A stretch of DNA of 64,000 bases. Source: Arenicella xantha. GTDB lineage: Bacteria; Pseudomonadota; Gammaproteobacteria; Arenicellales; Arenicellaceae. The translations under genes and the position numbers were made by a program. Position 1 is the stretch's first letter. Every line of letters starts with the position of its first letter. The notes below the pieces were generated by a model. That model was not told the origin of the DNA and made no database searches. It worked only from the letters and a program-made list of their open reading frames with translations. The stretch spans positions 124,001 through 188,000 of the forward strand of contig NZ_QNRT01000003.1 in the NCBI RefSeq assembly GCF_003315245.1, read 5' to 3'. Of this stretch, positions 36,332-45,544 are shown piece after piece.

Positions 36332-36369
36332 AAAAAAAGCCCCGATTGATATCGGGGCTTTCTTTTTTT
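36332..36369. terminator. Bidirectional terminator between alkB and the CsgG-like gene
   Basis: GCCCCGAT (36339-36346) pairs with ATCGGGGC (36351-36358), with seven A before and TTTCTTTTTTT after, so it works for both convergent genes. Confidence 0.92.
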
Positions 36370-36403
36370 GCCTTCTTAATTCTATTCTTAGCCTTAGATG
36401 CTA

Positions 36404-37111
36404 CTAATCTAAGTCGATTCCTTTGCTCAAACCTTCTCTACGCTTGCGTTCTTTGGCTTCGTATTTTTTAAGGCATTTGCCTTTGGTGACCATTGAGCAT
36501 TCAAGGTATCCAGATATTTCTGCAATTACAGCTCGAATTGCTTTGCCTGCCGGAGTTTTCTTCTCGTTGGCCAGTGCGCCACCAAAACCGCCGCGGCTAA
36601 GGCCGATGCTCATGCCAAGACCGCCAGAGCGCGCCTCAACGGTACGTGTGTCGACAATCTCACCGGTGGTCGAATCTACGACGCGCAGATCCACCGCAAT
36701 ATATGCTTTTTTACTTTTTCCGCCGAGTGACACACCTTTAAAGGATATGCCGCCACCTGTTGAATTCACATTGGACTCAAATGAACTGACTGTGGCAGTA
36801 ACTAAGTATTGTGCGCCAACCATTTTGCCCATTTTAGCGGCTTGACCACCGCTAACTCGTCCCGAAGCAGCAAGGTCCTGTTCGCCTAATACAGATGCTA
36901 ATTTTTGGCGCTCGATCATGCGGAATTTCTTGCCGCTAGCGAGTTCGTTGGTGAGCATGCCGCCTAACTCTCGGCCAACACTGCTGCCCCACCAGCCGGC
37001 GTTAGTGTTATTACGAAAGTCTAATACGGCCATGGTTGGCTTGTCGGCGTGAGCGGCGTTGGTGAACAAGGTGGTGACCAGCAGCAACGCTAGTATCTTG
37101 ATAAATTTCAT
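36404..37111 (-). CDS. CsgG/HfaB-like exported protein without a lipobox
   Basis: A 235-residue exported protein with a Sec signal (MKFIKILALLLVTTLFTNAAHA). The mature part follows the CsgG/curli-assembly fold: MAVLDFRNNT, ELGGMLTNELASGKKFRMIERQKLASVLGEQDLAASGRV, KMGKMVGAQYLVTATVSSFE, then DLRVVDSTTGEIVDTRTVE. True CsgG is a lipoprotein with an N-terminal Cys; here no Cys follows the signal, and a Gly-rich loop plus a C-terminal Lys/Arg tail with two Cys (LECSMVTKGKCLKK) are present. No csgA, B, E or F genes are near. A periplasmic role is likely, but the function is unknown. Confidence 0.83.
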   Translation of the reverse strand: MKFIKILALLLVTTLFTNAAHADKPTMAVLDFRNNTNAGWWGSSVGRELGGMLTNELASGKKFRMIERQKLASVLGEQDLAASGRVSGGQAAKMGKMVGAQYLVTATVSSFESNVNSTGGGISFKGVSLGGKSKKAYIAVDLRVVDSTTGEIVDTRTVEARSGGLGMSIGLSRGGFGGALANEKKTPAGKAIRAVIAEISGYLECSMVTKGKCLKKYEAKERKRREGLSKGIDLD

Positions 37112-37327
37112 GGTTTGGTACTCCCCACTTTTTGTTTAGTGTTGATGGTGGATGCGGACCCGCTGCTATTGCTCGGGTGCGAGTCCGATGTGATTCTATA
37201 CTAGCAGCAGTTCTGTGCCTGCGATATCCCCTAGATAGATGATAGCGCTGCCAGTGATGAATGATCATTTCACCTAACGCTCCTGACTACAACGGGCCAA
37301 ATGGCCGTGTGTAATAGCTTAAGGGTG

Positions 37328-38044
37328 CTACTTAATATTCTTCTCCATGGCGGTTAGGATTCCGCGCAGAATGTTCAGTTCCAGAGCGTCAGGTTCCGCT
37401 CGTGTAACAAGGTGGCGAATGCGTTGCATGGTTTCGCCTTGATGCGGACGTAAGAACTGTATTTTTCGCAAAACTTGTTCAGTATGCTCAAAGAGCATCT
37501 CTACTTCAGCCGAAGTCGGCAGAGATTTCGCTGGCGTCTCCGGTGTGATTGACTGCTCGGTATGATGACGTTTATATATTTCGTAGCTAAGAGTTTGTAC
37601 CGCAGCAGCCATATTTAGTGAGCTGTATTCGGGGTTGGCTGGGATCGTGACCCGGTATTTTGCGTGACGGATATCATCATTATGTAAACCCATCCGCTCC
37701 GGTCCAAAGATTAATGCCACTGGGCTCTGCTGAGCCGCACTGGTTAGCATCTCAGCGGCGGCTTCAGGGTCAAGTTCAGGCAAGTCATAGCCACGTGGGC
37801 GGGCAGTGCTGGCAATCACGACAGTGCAATCAGCGACGGCTTCGGTAAGGCTATCCTTAATCGTTGCTGACGCCAATAAGTCGGTCGCACCAGCGGCCAT
37901 TTTTTCAGCCTCTTGAGCTGGAAAATCCCGTGGGTTAACCAGGCATAAATCGCTCAAACCCATGGTTTTCATGGAGCGAGCGGCTGACCCAATATTGCCC
38001 GGGTGAAATGTTCTTACCAATATGATTCTTACGTTTTTAAGCAT
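37328..38044 (-). CDS. trmJ: tRNA (cytidine/uridine-2'-O-)-methyltransferase TrmJ-like
   Basis: A 238-residue SPOUT methyltransferase counted from ATG 38044, chosen because the family starts with this strand (LKNVRIILVRTFHPGNIGSAARSMKTMGL); a GTG at 38128 would add 28 residues without homology support. The knot motifs are LVNPRDFP, ALIFGPERMGLHNDDI and IPANPEYSSLNMAAAVQTLSYE. TrmJ methylates the ribose at position 32 of tRNA. The C-terminal helical extension (PTSAEVEMLFEHTEQVLRKIQFLRP) is also typical. A terminator is not visible downstream. E. coli TrmJ is similar in length (246). Confidence 0.9.
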   Translation of the reverse strand: MLKNVRIILVRTFHPGNIGSAARSMKTMGLSDLCLVNPRDFPAQEAEKMAAGATDLLASATIKDSLTEAVADCTVVIASTARPRGYDLPELDPEAAAEMLTSAAQQSPVALIFGPERMGLHNDDIRHAKYRVTIPANPEYSSLNMAAAVQTLSYEIYKRHHTEQSITPETPAKSLPTSAEVEMLFEHTEQVLRKIQFLRPHQGETMQRIRHLVTRAEPDALELNILRGILTAMEKNIK

Positions 38045-38298
38045 GTTGTGCGGAGGTTCATTGGCTAAGTTGAAAGGGCGCTTCAGTGGTGATGATTCGC
38101 TAGTCGTGGTTGGATATTCACAGTCCACGTAGCGTATTATGCCGCCGTAAACGGGGATAGAGTATCAAATGTGTTCGCACAATACGCAATGCACTTCCTT
38201 TGACTCGCATCCTATATGCACGGTTATTGGCCTCTTTTAAGTCGATTTCTGCGTCGCTTTAGCGCTGTTTGTGTTGACTTGATGACACTCCATATTCC

Positions 38299-38344
38299 TG
38301 AATACGTATGCAGAATATTCCTTTGAGTCATGAATACGTATGCA
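38299..38344. promoter_or_regulatory. Paired TGAATACGTATGCA operators before the alpha-glucan TonB receptor
   Basis: TGAATACGTATGCA occurs at 38299-38312 and 38331-38344, 32 bases apart (about three helical turns). The core ATACGTAT is palindromic with a central CG, as in LacI-family operators. The same box, with TGTA instead of TGCA, is paired again at 47460-47504 before the GH13 genes. The LacI protein at 51297 is the obvious candidate. The rest of the 38045-38430 gap holds no gene. Confidence 0.7.
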
Positions 38345-38430
38345 GCTGCTTCCTTGGATTAGGGCATTCAAATACGATTGTTAAGCGATTATTACAAAAT
38401 CATTAAATTGAATTATAAAAGAGGAAGATC

Positions 38431-41223
38431 ATGAAAGTGACAAACCGGCTAAAAACAGCATTAGACAAGCAGCAAGCGTCTAGTGCTGGGGTGTTCTACC
38501 GAACCACCTTATCTGCGTGCATTGCGGCGGCGATCGCTGGGGTATCTGCACCTCAGGCATTCGCGCAAAGTGATGCGAGCAGTGATGCAGTTGATAATGT
38601 GTTGGAAGAGGTGGTTGTGACCGGCTTCCGTGCGAGCATCCGTGATTCGATCGATCAGAAGCGTTTTTCAAACGTCGTGGTTGAGTCTATTAGTGCTGAA
38701 GATATCGGTAAATTGCCAGACTCGAGCATTGCCGAATCAATTGCGCGCTTGCCCGGCCTCGCTGCGCAACGACTTGATGGTCGAGCTAGTTCGATCTCCG
38801 TGCGTGGTTTTAATGAAGACTTTTCAACTACTACGTTTAACGGTCGTGAACAAGTTTCAATCGACGACAATCGTGGCGTGCAGTTTGACTTATATCCATC
38901 CGAAATTATGTCGGCTGTTACGGTTTACAAAACGCCAACAGCATCGTTGGTAAATCAGGGCATAGCCGGAACTATTGACCTACAAACCGTACGTCCGCTT
39001 GATCGAACTGAAAGTGTTGCGGCAATAAATATTTCAGCGGAACAGAATAGCCTCAAGAACTTAAATGCTGATGGTGAAGACACAGGCTATCGTGGCACCT
39101 TCTCCTATATTGATCAATTCGCCGACAACACCGTTGGTGTAGCATTGGCATTGTCGACATTCGAATCACCTAATAATGAAGAGCGTTGGAACGCTTGGGG
39201 TTACCCGACTGATGATGCTGGTAACAGTGTGTTGGGCGGTGCTAAGCCATTTGTTCGGTCATCAAATTTGCAGCGCGACACCTTCATGGGTGTGGTGCAA
39301 TTTCAACCTAATGAAGCATTGTCGATCACCGCAGATGCGTTGTACATCGATTTCTTAGACGAAAAAATTCTGCGTGGTATCGAAATTCCTGGTGCAATTT
39401 GGGGCGGTGGATTCGGCACTGTTTACACGCCGGGCACGATTGATAATGGCTTTGTTACAAGTGGAACGTTGTCGAATGTGATGGGCGTTGTGCGAAATGA
39501 TTTCGAGCAACGTGACGCTACCTTGAAGAACTTTGGTGTCAACATCGAATATGCTCTGAGTGACTCGCTAACCCTTGAAGTGGATGCCAGTTCATCGCAG
39601 ACGGAACGAACGGTTTGGAGCCTTGAAAGCTACTCTGGAACCGGTCGAGGAACCGGCGTTGGCGCAACCGATACGCTTGGCTTCACCATGGACGGGCAAG
39701 AAGGTGTCACGTTCACCAATCAGTTGAACTACGCGGACCCAGCGTTGATCCAATTGGGCGGCCCACTTAGCTGGGGTAATGGCAATACGGTTCCTGCTGA
39801 TGGGCAAGATGGTTTTATTAATATTCCCGAAGTAGACGACGAGCTAAGTGCATTTCGTATTGATTTGTCGAAGGACTTTGATCAAGGATTTTTAACTCAA
39901 GTTTCGGTTGGCCTTAATTACACAGACCGTACCAAAGAGAAGCGCGATGCTGGCTTCTTTTTGACCTTGCGTGACTACCCAAATCGTTCTGGTGTTCCAA
40001 GTGGATATGAAGTTGCTCCAACGTCGCTTGAATTTCTTGGGCTTGGCAGCATGCTGTCCTATGACTCTTTCGGTTTATACAACGACGGCTTTTATGTCGA
40101 AACGGATGAGAGTTTAACGTCAAACAATCGCTTGATTAATAGTTGGAGCGTCACCGAGAAGATTACTACGGCATTTATTCAAGCTGACTTTGCGACTGAA
40201 CTAGCTGGCATGCCGTTGACCGGTAATCTCGGTCTTCAATACGTTGATACTGACCAAAGTTCGCGCGGTAATGCAGTGACAAGTGAGAATGGTTTTGCAG
40301 TAGCAACTCCACGTGAAGCGGGGGCGAATTACGACCACACTTTGCCAAGCTTAAACATGTCTCTTGAGCTATCCGACAATCAGAAATTACGTCTAGGTTT
40401 GGCGCGTACGATTTCACGCTCACGAATGGATCGAATGAATTCAGGTTTCGGTTATAACTTTAATTCAGCATTGAATGCCGTCGGACTACCTCCGTTCTCG
40501 GCTGAAGGCGGAAACCCAGAGTTACGCCCAAATGAGGCCGATCAATTTGACTTGAGCTACGAATGGTATTTCAGCGATGAAGGTTATGTGGCTGTTGCCT
40601 ATTTCTATAAGGACTTGAAAACGTGGCAAGAGCAGACTGAAATTCTAGAAGATTTCAGTGGCATTATTCCTCCCGGTGCTGACGGCGTAGTTAACAACAC
40701 GGGCGGTGTGGTTAAAGCTTGGGTTGATACTACAACTGGCAGCATAGATGGTTTTGAGTTGACTGGTGTCTTGCCTGGTAATGTGATTTCTGAAGCGCTA
40801 GATGGCTTTGGCGTCAGTGTCAGTGCGTCTTTTCTTGATAGCTCGTTAGACTCAGCCATTGATGGTGGTCCAATCGTGGTGCCAGGCTTGTCTGAGGAAA
40901 TTATCAACGCCACGGTTTTCTATGAGAAAAATGGTTTCAGTGCGCGTGCTAGTGTTCGAGATCGTCAAGACTTCCTTGGTGAGCGCTTCGGTATTTCGTT
41001 TAGCCGAGAGTTCACTACGGTCGAGGGCGCGACGATTTGGGACGCTCAAGTTGGTTACGATTTTGGGGAGGCTGGCATAGAGGCGCTTGAAGGATTGGCG
41101 CTCTCGTTCCAGGCTCAAAATTTGACGGATGAACCTTATTCAACCATTAACGGTGATGGGTTTGTCACTGACTTCCAACGCTATGGTCGTACTTACTTGA
41201 TTAATGCTCGTTATAAGTTTTAA
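38431..41223 (+). CDS. TonB-dependent receptor, probably for maltodextrins
   Basis: A 930-residue outer-membrane receptor. It has a long signal sequence ending near QAFAQ, a TonB-box-like EEVVVTGFRASI, a plug domain (EDIGKLPDSSIAESIARLPGLAAQR, ISVRGFNEDF, GIAGTIDLQTVRPLDR) and a beta-barrel ending in NARYKF. AGAGGAAG precedes the ATG. Receptors of this class import oligosaccharides. Two TGAATACGTATGCA boxes upstream are shared with the GH13 amylase region, which points to alpha-glucans; that substrate is inference. A terminator follows, then the halogenase-like gene, an arrangement common in related sugar loci. Confidence 0.92.
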   Translation: MKVTNRLKTALDKQQASSAGVFYRTTLSACIAAAIAGVSAPQAFAQSDASSDAVDNVLEEVVVTGFRASIRDSIDQKRFSNVVVESISAEDIGKLPDSSIAESIARLPGLAAQRLDGRASSISVRGFNEDFSTTTFNGREQVSIDDNRGVQFDLYPSEIMSAVTVYKTPTASLVNQGIAGTIDLQTVRPLDRTESVAAINISAEQNSLKNLNADGEDTGYRGTFSYIDQFADNTVGVALALSTFESPNNEERWNAWGYPTDDAGNSVLGGAKPFVRSSNLQRDTFMGVVQFQPNEALSITADALYIDFLDEKILRGIEIPGAIWGGGFGTVYTPGTIDNGFVTSGTLSNVMGVVRNDFEQRDATLKNFGVNIEYALSDSLTLEVDASSSQTERTVWSLESYSGTGRGTGVGATDTLGFTMDGQEGVTFTNQLNYADPALIQLGGPLSWGNGNTVPADGQDGFINIPEVDDELSAFRIDLSKDFDQGFLTQVSVGLNYTDRTKEKRDAGFFLTLRDYPNRSGVPSGYEVAPTSLEFLGLGSMLSYDSFGLYNDGFYVETDESLTSNNRLINSWSVTEKITTAFIQADFATELAGMPLTGNLGLQYVDTDQSSRGNAVTSENGFAVATPREAGANYDHTLPSLNMSLELSDNQKLRLGLARTISRSRMDRMNSGFGYNFNSALNAVGLPPFSAEGGNPELRPNEADQFDLSYEWYFSDEGYVAVAYFYKDLKTWQEQTEILEDFSGIIPPGADGVVNNTGGVVKAWVDTTTGSIDGFELTGVLPGNVISEALDGFGVSVSASFLDSSLDSAIDGGPIVVPGLSEEIINATVFYEKNGFSARASVRDRQDFLGERFGISFSREFTTVEGATIWDAQVGYDFGEAGIEALEGLALSFQAQNLTDEPYSTINGDGFVTDFQRYGRTYLINARYKF

Positions 41224-41301
41224 CCTATGATGATGCTGATGTTTGGTCGGTAGCTAGAGGCTTTGATGCGCTCGCGCAACCGCCAACTTTAATCAATAGA
41301 T

Positions 41302-41345
41302 AACCCCTGTGGACTTTGTTTGCAGGGGTTTTTTTACTTCGTTAT
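41302..41345 (+). terminator. Rho-independent terminator after the second TonB receptor
   Basis: AACCCCTG (41302-41309) pairs with CAGGGGTT (41333-41340) and runs into TTTTTTT. The loop is long at 23 bases. Confidence 0.8.
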
Positions 41346-41379
41346 GCTGCCTTAAAAACAGCGGCGATTGGGCAGATAC

Positions 41380-42882
41380 ATGACAGATAAAATCATTAAC
41401 AATGTTGTAATTGTGGGCGGTGGAACAGCTGGCTGGATAAGCGCTGCGCTGCTAGTACGCATGCTCGGTAAAACGCTGAATGTTACTCTAGTTGAGTCAG
41501 ATCAAATTGGCACTGTCGGGGTCGGAGAGGCAACTATTCCGCCGATTCTCACTTTGAATCAAGCGCTAGGTATTGATCAGGCGGATTTTATGGCTAAGAC
41601 AAATGCCACAATCAAGCTTGGTATAGAGTTTGAAAATTGGCGCAAACCGGGGCATAAATATATGCACGCGTTTGGAAAGCTTGGCAAAGACTTCCCATTT
41701 TGTGGTTTTGAGCAGCTTTGGTTGCGGGGTTTGAAGGCTGGCTACAGTAGTGACTTCTGGGACTATTCATTAAATTACCAAGCGGCCAAGCAGGGAAAAT
41801 TTGCGCTATTGGACAATATTCCCAAGACTGATATGCAAGGCTTGGTTTACGCCTTTCATTTTGATGCCGGCCTCTATGCTAACTATCTGCGAGAATTGAG
41901 TGAGCGAGCCGGTGTGACTCGTATAGAGGGCAAGGTTAAGCAAGTTGATCGGCATACCGCGAGTGGCGACATTACCAGCCTAGTGCTTGATGATGGGCGC
42001 ACTGTAGACGGCGATTTATTCATTGACTGTAGTGGTTTTCGAGCGTTGTTGATCGGTGAGACACTAGGTGTGGAGTACGAGGATTGGCGTCATTGGTTAC
42101 CGTGTGATTCAGCGCTGGCAGTGCAATCTGAGGCAAGCTTGCCAGTGCCGCCATATACGCAATCTATTGCGCATAGCGCTGGTTGGCGATGGCGTATTCC
42201 ATTAACCAAGCGCACCGGTAATGGCATTGTGTTCAGTAGCCAACATATGCACGAAGAAGAGGCTCGACAATACCTACTGGATAGTTTGGACGGAGCGGCT
42301 ATTACTGAGCCGCGACTGCTTAGATTTACCGCCGGTAGGCGCGCGTCACAGTGGCATAAGAACTGTGTCGCCATCGGCTTGTCGTCAGGGTTCTTAGAGC
42401 CGTTAGAGTCAACCAGTATCCACCTTATACAGACGGCGGTGATTCGGTTGTTAAAACTATTTCCACACGCTGGGATTAAAGCTACTGAAGTTGCCGAATA
42501 CAACCGACAAGCCGCTGAAGAGATAGAGCACGTTCGAGATTTTATCATTTTGCACTATCACGCGACCGAGCGGGAGGACAGTGAGTTTTGGCGTGCGTGC
42601 CGGAGTATGGATATTCCCGACGGCCTACGACACAAGATCGAGTTGTTTCGCCAATCGGGCAAGGTTTACAACCCGACCGAAGCGTTGTTTTCGGACGTGG
42701 CGTGGCAGCAGGTAATGCTGGGGCAGGGGATTGTGCCTAATGACTATCATCCATTGGCGGATGCGATGTCGGAGGCTCAATTAGCGGAGTATCACCGCAA
42801 TGTAAAGTCGATCATCAAGCAAGTTGTTGAAAAGCTTCCGCTGCATCAAGATTTTCTGGATGTAGTTCATCGCAAATCTTGA
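41380..42882 (+). CDS. Flavin-dependent (tryptophan) halogenase family protein
   Basis: A 500-residue FAD enzyme counted from ATG 41380. The FAD-binding loop GGGTAGW is at 13-19, the halogenase motif WxWxIP at 269-274, and the catalytic lysine lies in NATIKLGIEFENW at K79, the same position as in PrnA and RebH. The second key residue, Glu, is E340 in GFLEPLESTSIH. All hallmarks of an active enzyme that makes HOCl or HOBr for C-halogenation are therefore kept. The physiological substrate is unknown; relatives beside TonB receptors (for example BrvH) halogenate indole in vitro. It follows the receptor by 156 bases, after a terminator, and converges on hexR. Confidence 0.9.
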   Translation: MTDKIINNVVIVGGGTAGWISAALLVRMLGKTLNVTLVESDQIGTVGVGEATIPPILTLNQALGIDQADFMAKTNATIKLGIEFENWRKPGHKYMHAFGKLGKDFPFCGFEQLWLRGLKAGYSSDFWDYSLNYQAAKQGKFALLDNIPKTDMQGLVYAFHFDAGLYANYLRELSERAGVTRIEGKVKQVDRHTASGDITSLVLDDGRTVDGDLFIDCSGFRALLIGETLGVEYEDWRHWLPCDSALAVQSEASLPVPPYTQSIAHSAGWRWRIPLTKRTGNGIVFSSQHMHEEEARQYLLDSLDGAAITEPRLLRFTAGRRASQWHKNCVAIGLSSGFLEPLESTSIHLIQTAVIRLLKLFPHAGIKATEVAEYNRQAAEEIEHVRDFIILHYHATEREDSEFWRACRSMDIPDGLRHKIELFRQSGKVYNPTEALFSDVAWQQVMLGQGIVPNDYHPLADAMSEAQLAEYHRNVKSIIKQVVEKLPLHQDFLDVVHRKS

Positions 42883-42902
42883 CAAACTAGCGCTTTATTT
42901 TG

Positions 42903-43757
42903 TTAACGATCGGTTCGTGTTGCCGCCAAATTTTTCTTGATTGCTTTGATATTCCGTTCTACTCGGTCGCCGAGTTTGAGCGCGACGCTGGTTGCCAGCA
43001 TGTCGATGACCGCGAGATGGATGATTCTCGAGGTCATCGGCGTAAACAGGTCGGTGTCTTCAGCGGTAACGGCATTCAGGACATATTGGCATTGAGCTGC
43101 CAATACCGAAGTTTGAGCGGTTATGCCAATTACCACCGCGCCACATTGTTTGGCTAGTTCCGCGTTGATGATCATCGCATCGGTGCGACCGGTGTATGAA
43201 ATAAACACCGCGACATCATTGCTGTCCATCATCGAGCAAGCCATGCGTTGATTGATATAGTCGGTGTGTGCAATGACCGGCATACCGAAGCGAAAGAATT
43301 TATGCTGGGCATCTAAGGCCACTGAACTGGACGCGCCCATTCCAAAAAAGTGGACACTCTTACATTGAGCAATTGCCTCGGCCGATGCGTCTAAAACAGT
43401 CGGATCGATGGTATTCGCTAACGATTGAATGCTGCCTTGAATTGAGCTCATGATCTTCTTGATCACCATTGAGCTATCATCATCACGACTCAAATTATCG
43501 ACAAAAAGTTGGCCGTTGGATGATATTTCTTGGGCTAACCTCAGTTTAAAGTCAGGGTAGCCGTCGCAGCCAAGCTTATGGCAAAAGCGGTTGACGGTTG
43601 GTTCGCTAACATCGGCTGCTGTGGCCAGCACGGCGATCGATTGGTGAATAACCACTGCAGGGTCTGCTTGAATAATGGCGGCGAGTTTTTTATCCGATTT
43701 GCTTAACCGAATGGTGCTGCTATTCATTAGCTGCAATAGAGATGCTTTTGCTTGCAT
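42903..43757 (-). CDS. hexR: HexR, RpiR family regulator of Entner-Doudoroff genes
   Basis: A 284-residue regulator counted from ATG 43757, which has AGGGGA before it; the frame continues upstream to 43814 without a ribosome-binding site. The N-terminal RpiR helix-turn-helix (AADVSEPTVNRFCHKLGCDGYPDFKLRLAQEI) is followed by a SIS sugar-phosphate domain (SVHFFGMGASSSVALDAQHKFFRFGMP; VAVFISYTGRTDAMI). HexR-type proteins sense KDPG and control zwf, edd, eda and gap. Its expected palindromes occur upstream of itself, gap, the maltose-type lacI and glk/zwf in this window. It is divergent from gap. Confidence 0.93.
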   Translation of the reverse strand: MQAKASLLQLMNSSTIRLSKSDKKLAAIIQADPAVVIHQSIAVLATAADVSEPTVNRFCHKLGCDGYPDFKLRLAQEISSNGQLFVDNLSRDDDSSMVIKKIMSSIQGSIQSLANTIDPTVLDASAEAIAQCKSVHFFGMGASSSVALDAQHKFFRFGMPVIAHTDYINQRMACSMMDSNDVAVFISYTGRTDAMIINAELAKQCGAVVIGITAQTSVLAAQCQYVLNAVTAEDTDLFTPMTSRIIHLAVIDMLATSVALKLGDRVERNIKAIKKNLAATRTDR

Positions 43758-43798
43758 GCTGCTTCCCCTTTGAGTGCCTGTCTGCAATAGTTTGTTTT

Positions 43799-43813
43799 TG
43801 TAATTTAATTTCA
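43799..43813. promoter_or_regulatory. HexR-like site upstream of hexR
   Basis: TGTAATTTAATTTCA matches TGTAAT-N3-ATTACA except for one base in the right arm. It is centred 49 bases before the hexR start and suggests autoregulation. Confidence 0.6.
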
Positions 43814-43915
43814 ATAATAACGGAAAAGTCGACCTAACGCGTCAAAATTGAAAGTTTGCTCCCGTTCGAGCGCGCTTCAGCTGATTCAATTTATTTTGAT
43901 GAGAACTGCATGGAT

Positions 43916-43971
43916 TGTAGTTAGATTACAAAAAATAAGGATTTATCACTTTAAATTGTAATTATATTACA
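43916..43971. promoter_or_regulatory. Two HexR-like sites upstream of gap
   Basis: TGTAGTTAGATTACA (43916-43930) and TGTAATTATATTACA (43957-43971) are 41 bases apart. The second has perfect six-base arms and overlaps the -35 position of a promoter whose -10 would be TACTAT (43980-43985), so binding should repress gap. The remaining hexR-gap gap (43758-44148) shows no gene. Confidence 0.75.
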
Positions 43972-44148
43972 GGATGTGCTACTATTTTCAGGTAATTAGA
44001 ATGTTGGTAATCGATTGCTTTAGGTCGGTCTCTGACAAACGTTAAATTTAGCTGAGTGTCCGGTTAACAACGAAGTTCGACCCAACAGTCAAACTTTCTC
44101 TCGTTAATCTGAATGCCCAGCACTGATTGATTAAAAGTAGGAAGACGG

Positions 44149-45180
44149 ATGTACAAAATCGCTATTAATGGTTTCGGAAGAATTGGACGCAATGTGTTGC
44201 GTGCGATGTATGAATACCAAAAAAATGATCAGATAAAGGTTGTTGCGATCAATGATCTCGGTGAAGCGGCGATCAATGCGCATCTACTTAAATATGACAC
44301 AGTACATGGTGAGTTTGCGCAAGACGTCAGCGTTGACGGTGATCACCTTGTCGTTGCCGGTGATCGTATTAAAGTTCTTGCTGAGCGTGACCCAGCTAAC
44401 TTGCCATGGGCGGAGCTTGGTGTCGATCTAGTATTGGAGTGCACCGGCTTTTTTACTGCACGCGATGACGCTAGCGCGCATTTAACCGCTGGCGCTAGTA
44501 AGGTGCTGGTTTCGGCTCCGGGCAAAAACATGGATGCAACGGTCGTTTACGGCGTAAATGATGACGTTCTAACATCCGAGCACCAAATTGTATCCAATGC
44601 GTCATGCACCACTAACTGCCTGGCCCCTATCGCGAAGGCATTGCATGATGCTATTGGCATTGAGAAAGGTTTGGCCAATACGGTTCATTCATATACTAAT
44701 GATCAACGTTTGAATGACGTGTACCACACCGATTTGCGTCGTGCTCGTGCAGCAGCGCATTCGATGATTCCATCTAAAACTGGCGCCGCTGCGGCGATCG
44801 GTTTGGTAGTTCCAGCGTTAGCGGGCAAGCTCGATGGCTTATCAATTCGAGTACCTACGCTGAATGTGAGTTTACTCGACCTTACTGTGACACTTTCGCG
44901 TGATACCACAGTAGAAGAGGTCAACGAGATTCTGACAAATGCGGCTGAAGCATCTAAAGGCGGAATCTTCCGAGTTAACACTTTGCCATTGGTTTCAAGT
45001 GATTTTAATCACAACCCTGCCTCTAGCATTGCTGACGTAACTCAAACTCGCGTGTTTGGCGACATGGTTAAAGTGCTGGCGTGGTACGACAATGAATGGG
45101 GTTTTTCAAACCGCATGATTGATACGGCCGCGCGGATGCTCGAATTAGGTTCGGGTGTCGCTTTGTCAAAAGCGAGTTAG
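44149..45180 (+). CDS. gap: Type I glyceraldehyde-3-phosphate dehydrogenase
   Basis: A 343-residue enzyme. The NAD-binding N-terminus is [14 protein letters not shown], with an Asp in VVAINDLG that favours NAD over NADP. The catalytic Cys is C153 in [12 protein letters not shown], and H180 follows in [18 protein letters not shown] and [16 protein letters not shown] are typical of the proteobacterial Gap group found in HexR regulons, distinct from the GapA form of enterics. It converts the triose phosphate released by Eda. TAGGAAGAC precedes the ATG. Epd (erythrose-4-phosphate dehydrogenase) is a remote alternative. Confidence 0.94.
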   Translation: MYKIAINGFGRIGRNVLRAMYEYQKNDQIKVVAINDLGEAAINAHLLKYDTVHGEFAQDVSVDGDHLVVAGDRIKVLAERDPANLPWAELGVDLVLECTGFFTARDDASAHLTAGASKVLVSAPGKNMDATVVYGVNDDVLTSEHQIVSNASCTTNCLAPIAKALHDAIGIEKGLANTVHSYTNDQRLNDVYHTDLRRARAAAHSMIPSKTGAAAAIGLVVPALAGKLDGLSIRVPTLNVSLLDLTVTLSRDTTVEEVNEILTNAAEASKGGIFRVNTLPLVSSDFNHNPASSIADVTQTRVFGDMVKVLAWYDNEWGFSNRMIDTAARMLELGSGVALSKAS

Positions 45181-45497
45181 CGACAAGTCAAGTTAGCGAC
45201 TTAATGTGGCTCGCTTGCAATCGGTGCAACCTTGCAATCGGTGCAACATTGATCTGATGCATCGTAGAAAAGTTATTGAATAGTTTCGTGGAATGGACGT
45301 GTTGTTAGCAAGGATGCTGTTTTTCTTTCCGTTCAGAATAAAAATTTCACTTAGTTTTATAAGAGTTTTATAAGAGTTTTACAAGCTCTGAGGGATGCCC
45401 CGTTCAGTGCGTGGTTGAATCCGCTTAGCCCGTTGATCTTATTCCTGTGGTTGCCTCGAGATAGAGTTGCCTCGAGATAGCGCCGGCTCCAGATAGC
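45175..45497. repeat. Cluster of four short tandem duplications in a non-coding gap
   Basis: The gap between gap and the alpha-glucosidase gene holds several independent head-to-tail repeats. AGTTAGCGAC recurs 16 bases apart (45175 and 45191), the first copy spanning the gap stop codon. CTTGCAATCGGTGCAAC is exactly duplicated (45214-45230, 45231-45247). TTTTATAAGAG occurs twice with a degenerate third copy (45355-45385). A 16-base GTTGCCTCGAGATAG(A/C) unit occurs twice plus a diverged third copy (45450-45497). No gene or clear terminator is seen here. Replication slippage is the simplest explanation. Confidence 0.85.
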
Positions 45498-45544
45498 GTC
45501 GACTTGAGGCTAAGATTTGTGACACCATCCGAACAACAACATCG

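Noticed and set aside
42090-42548. A 152-codon minus-strand frame inside the halogenase gene
   Set aside because: It is fully antisense to a well-conserved enzyme and resembles no family I know.
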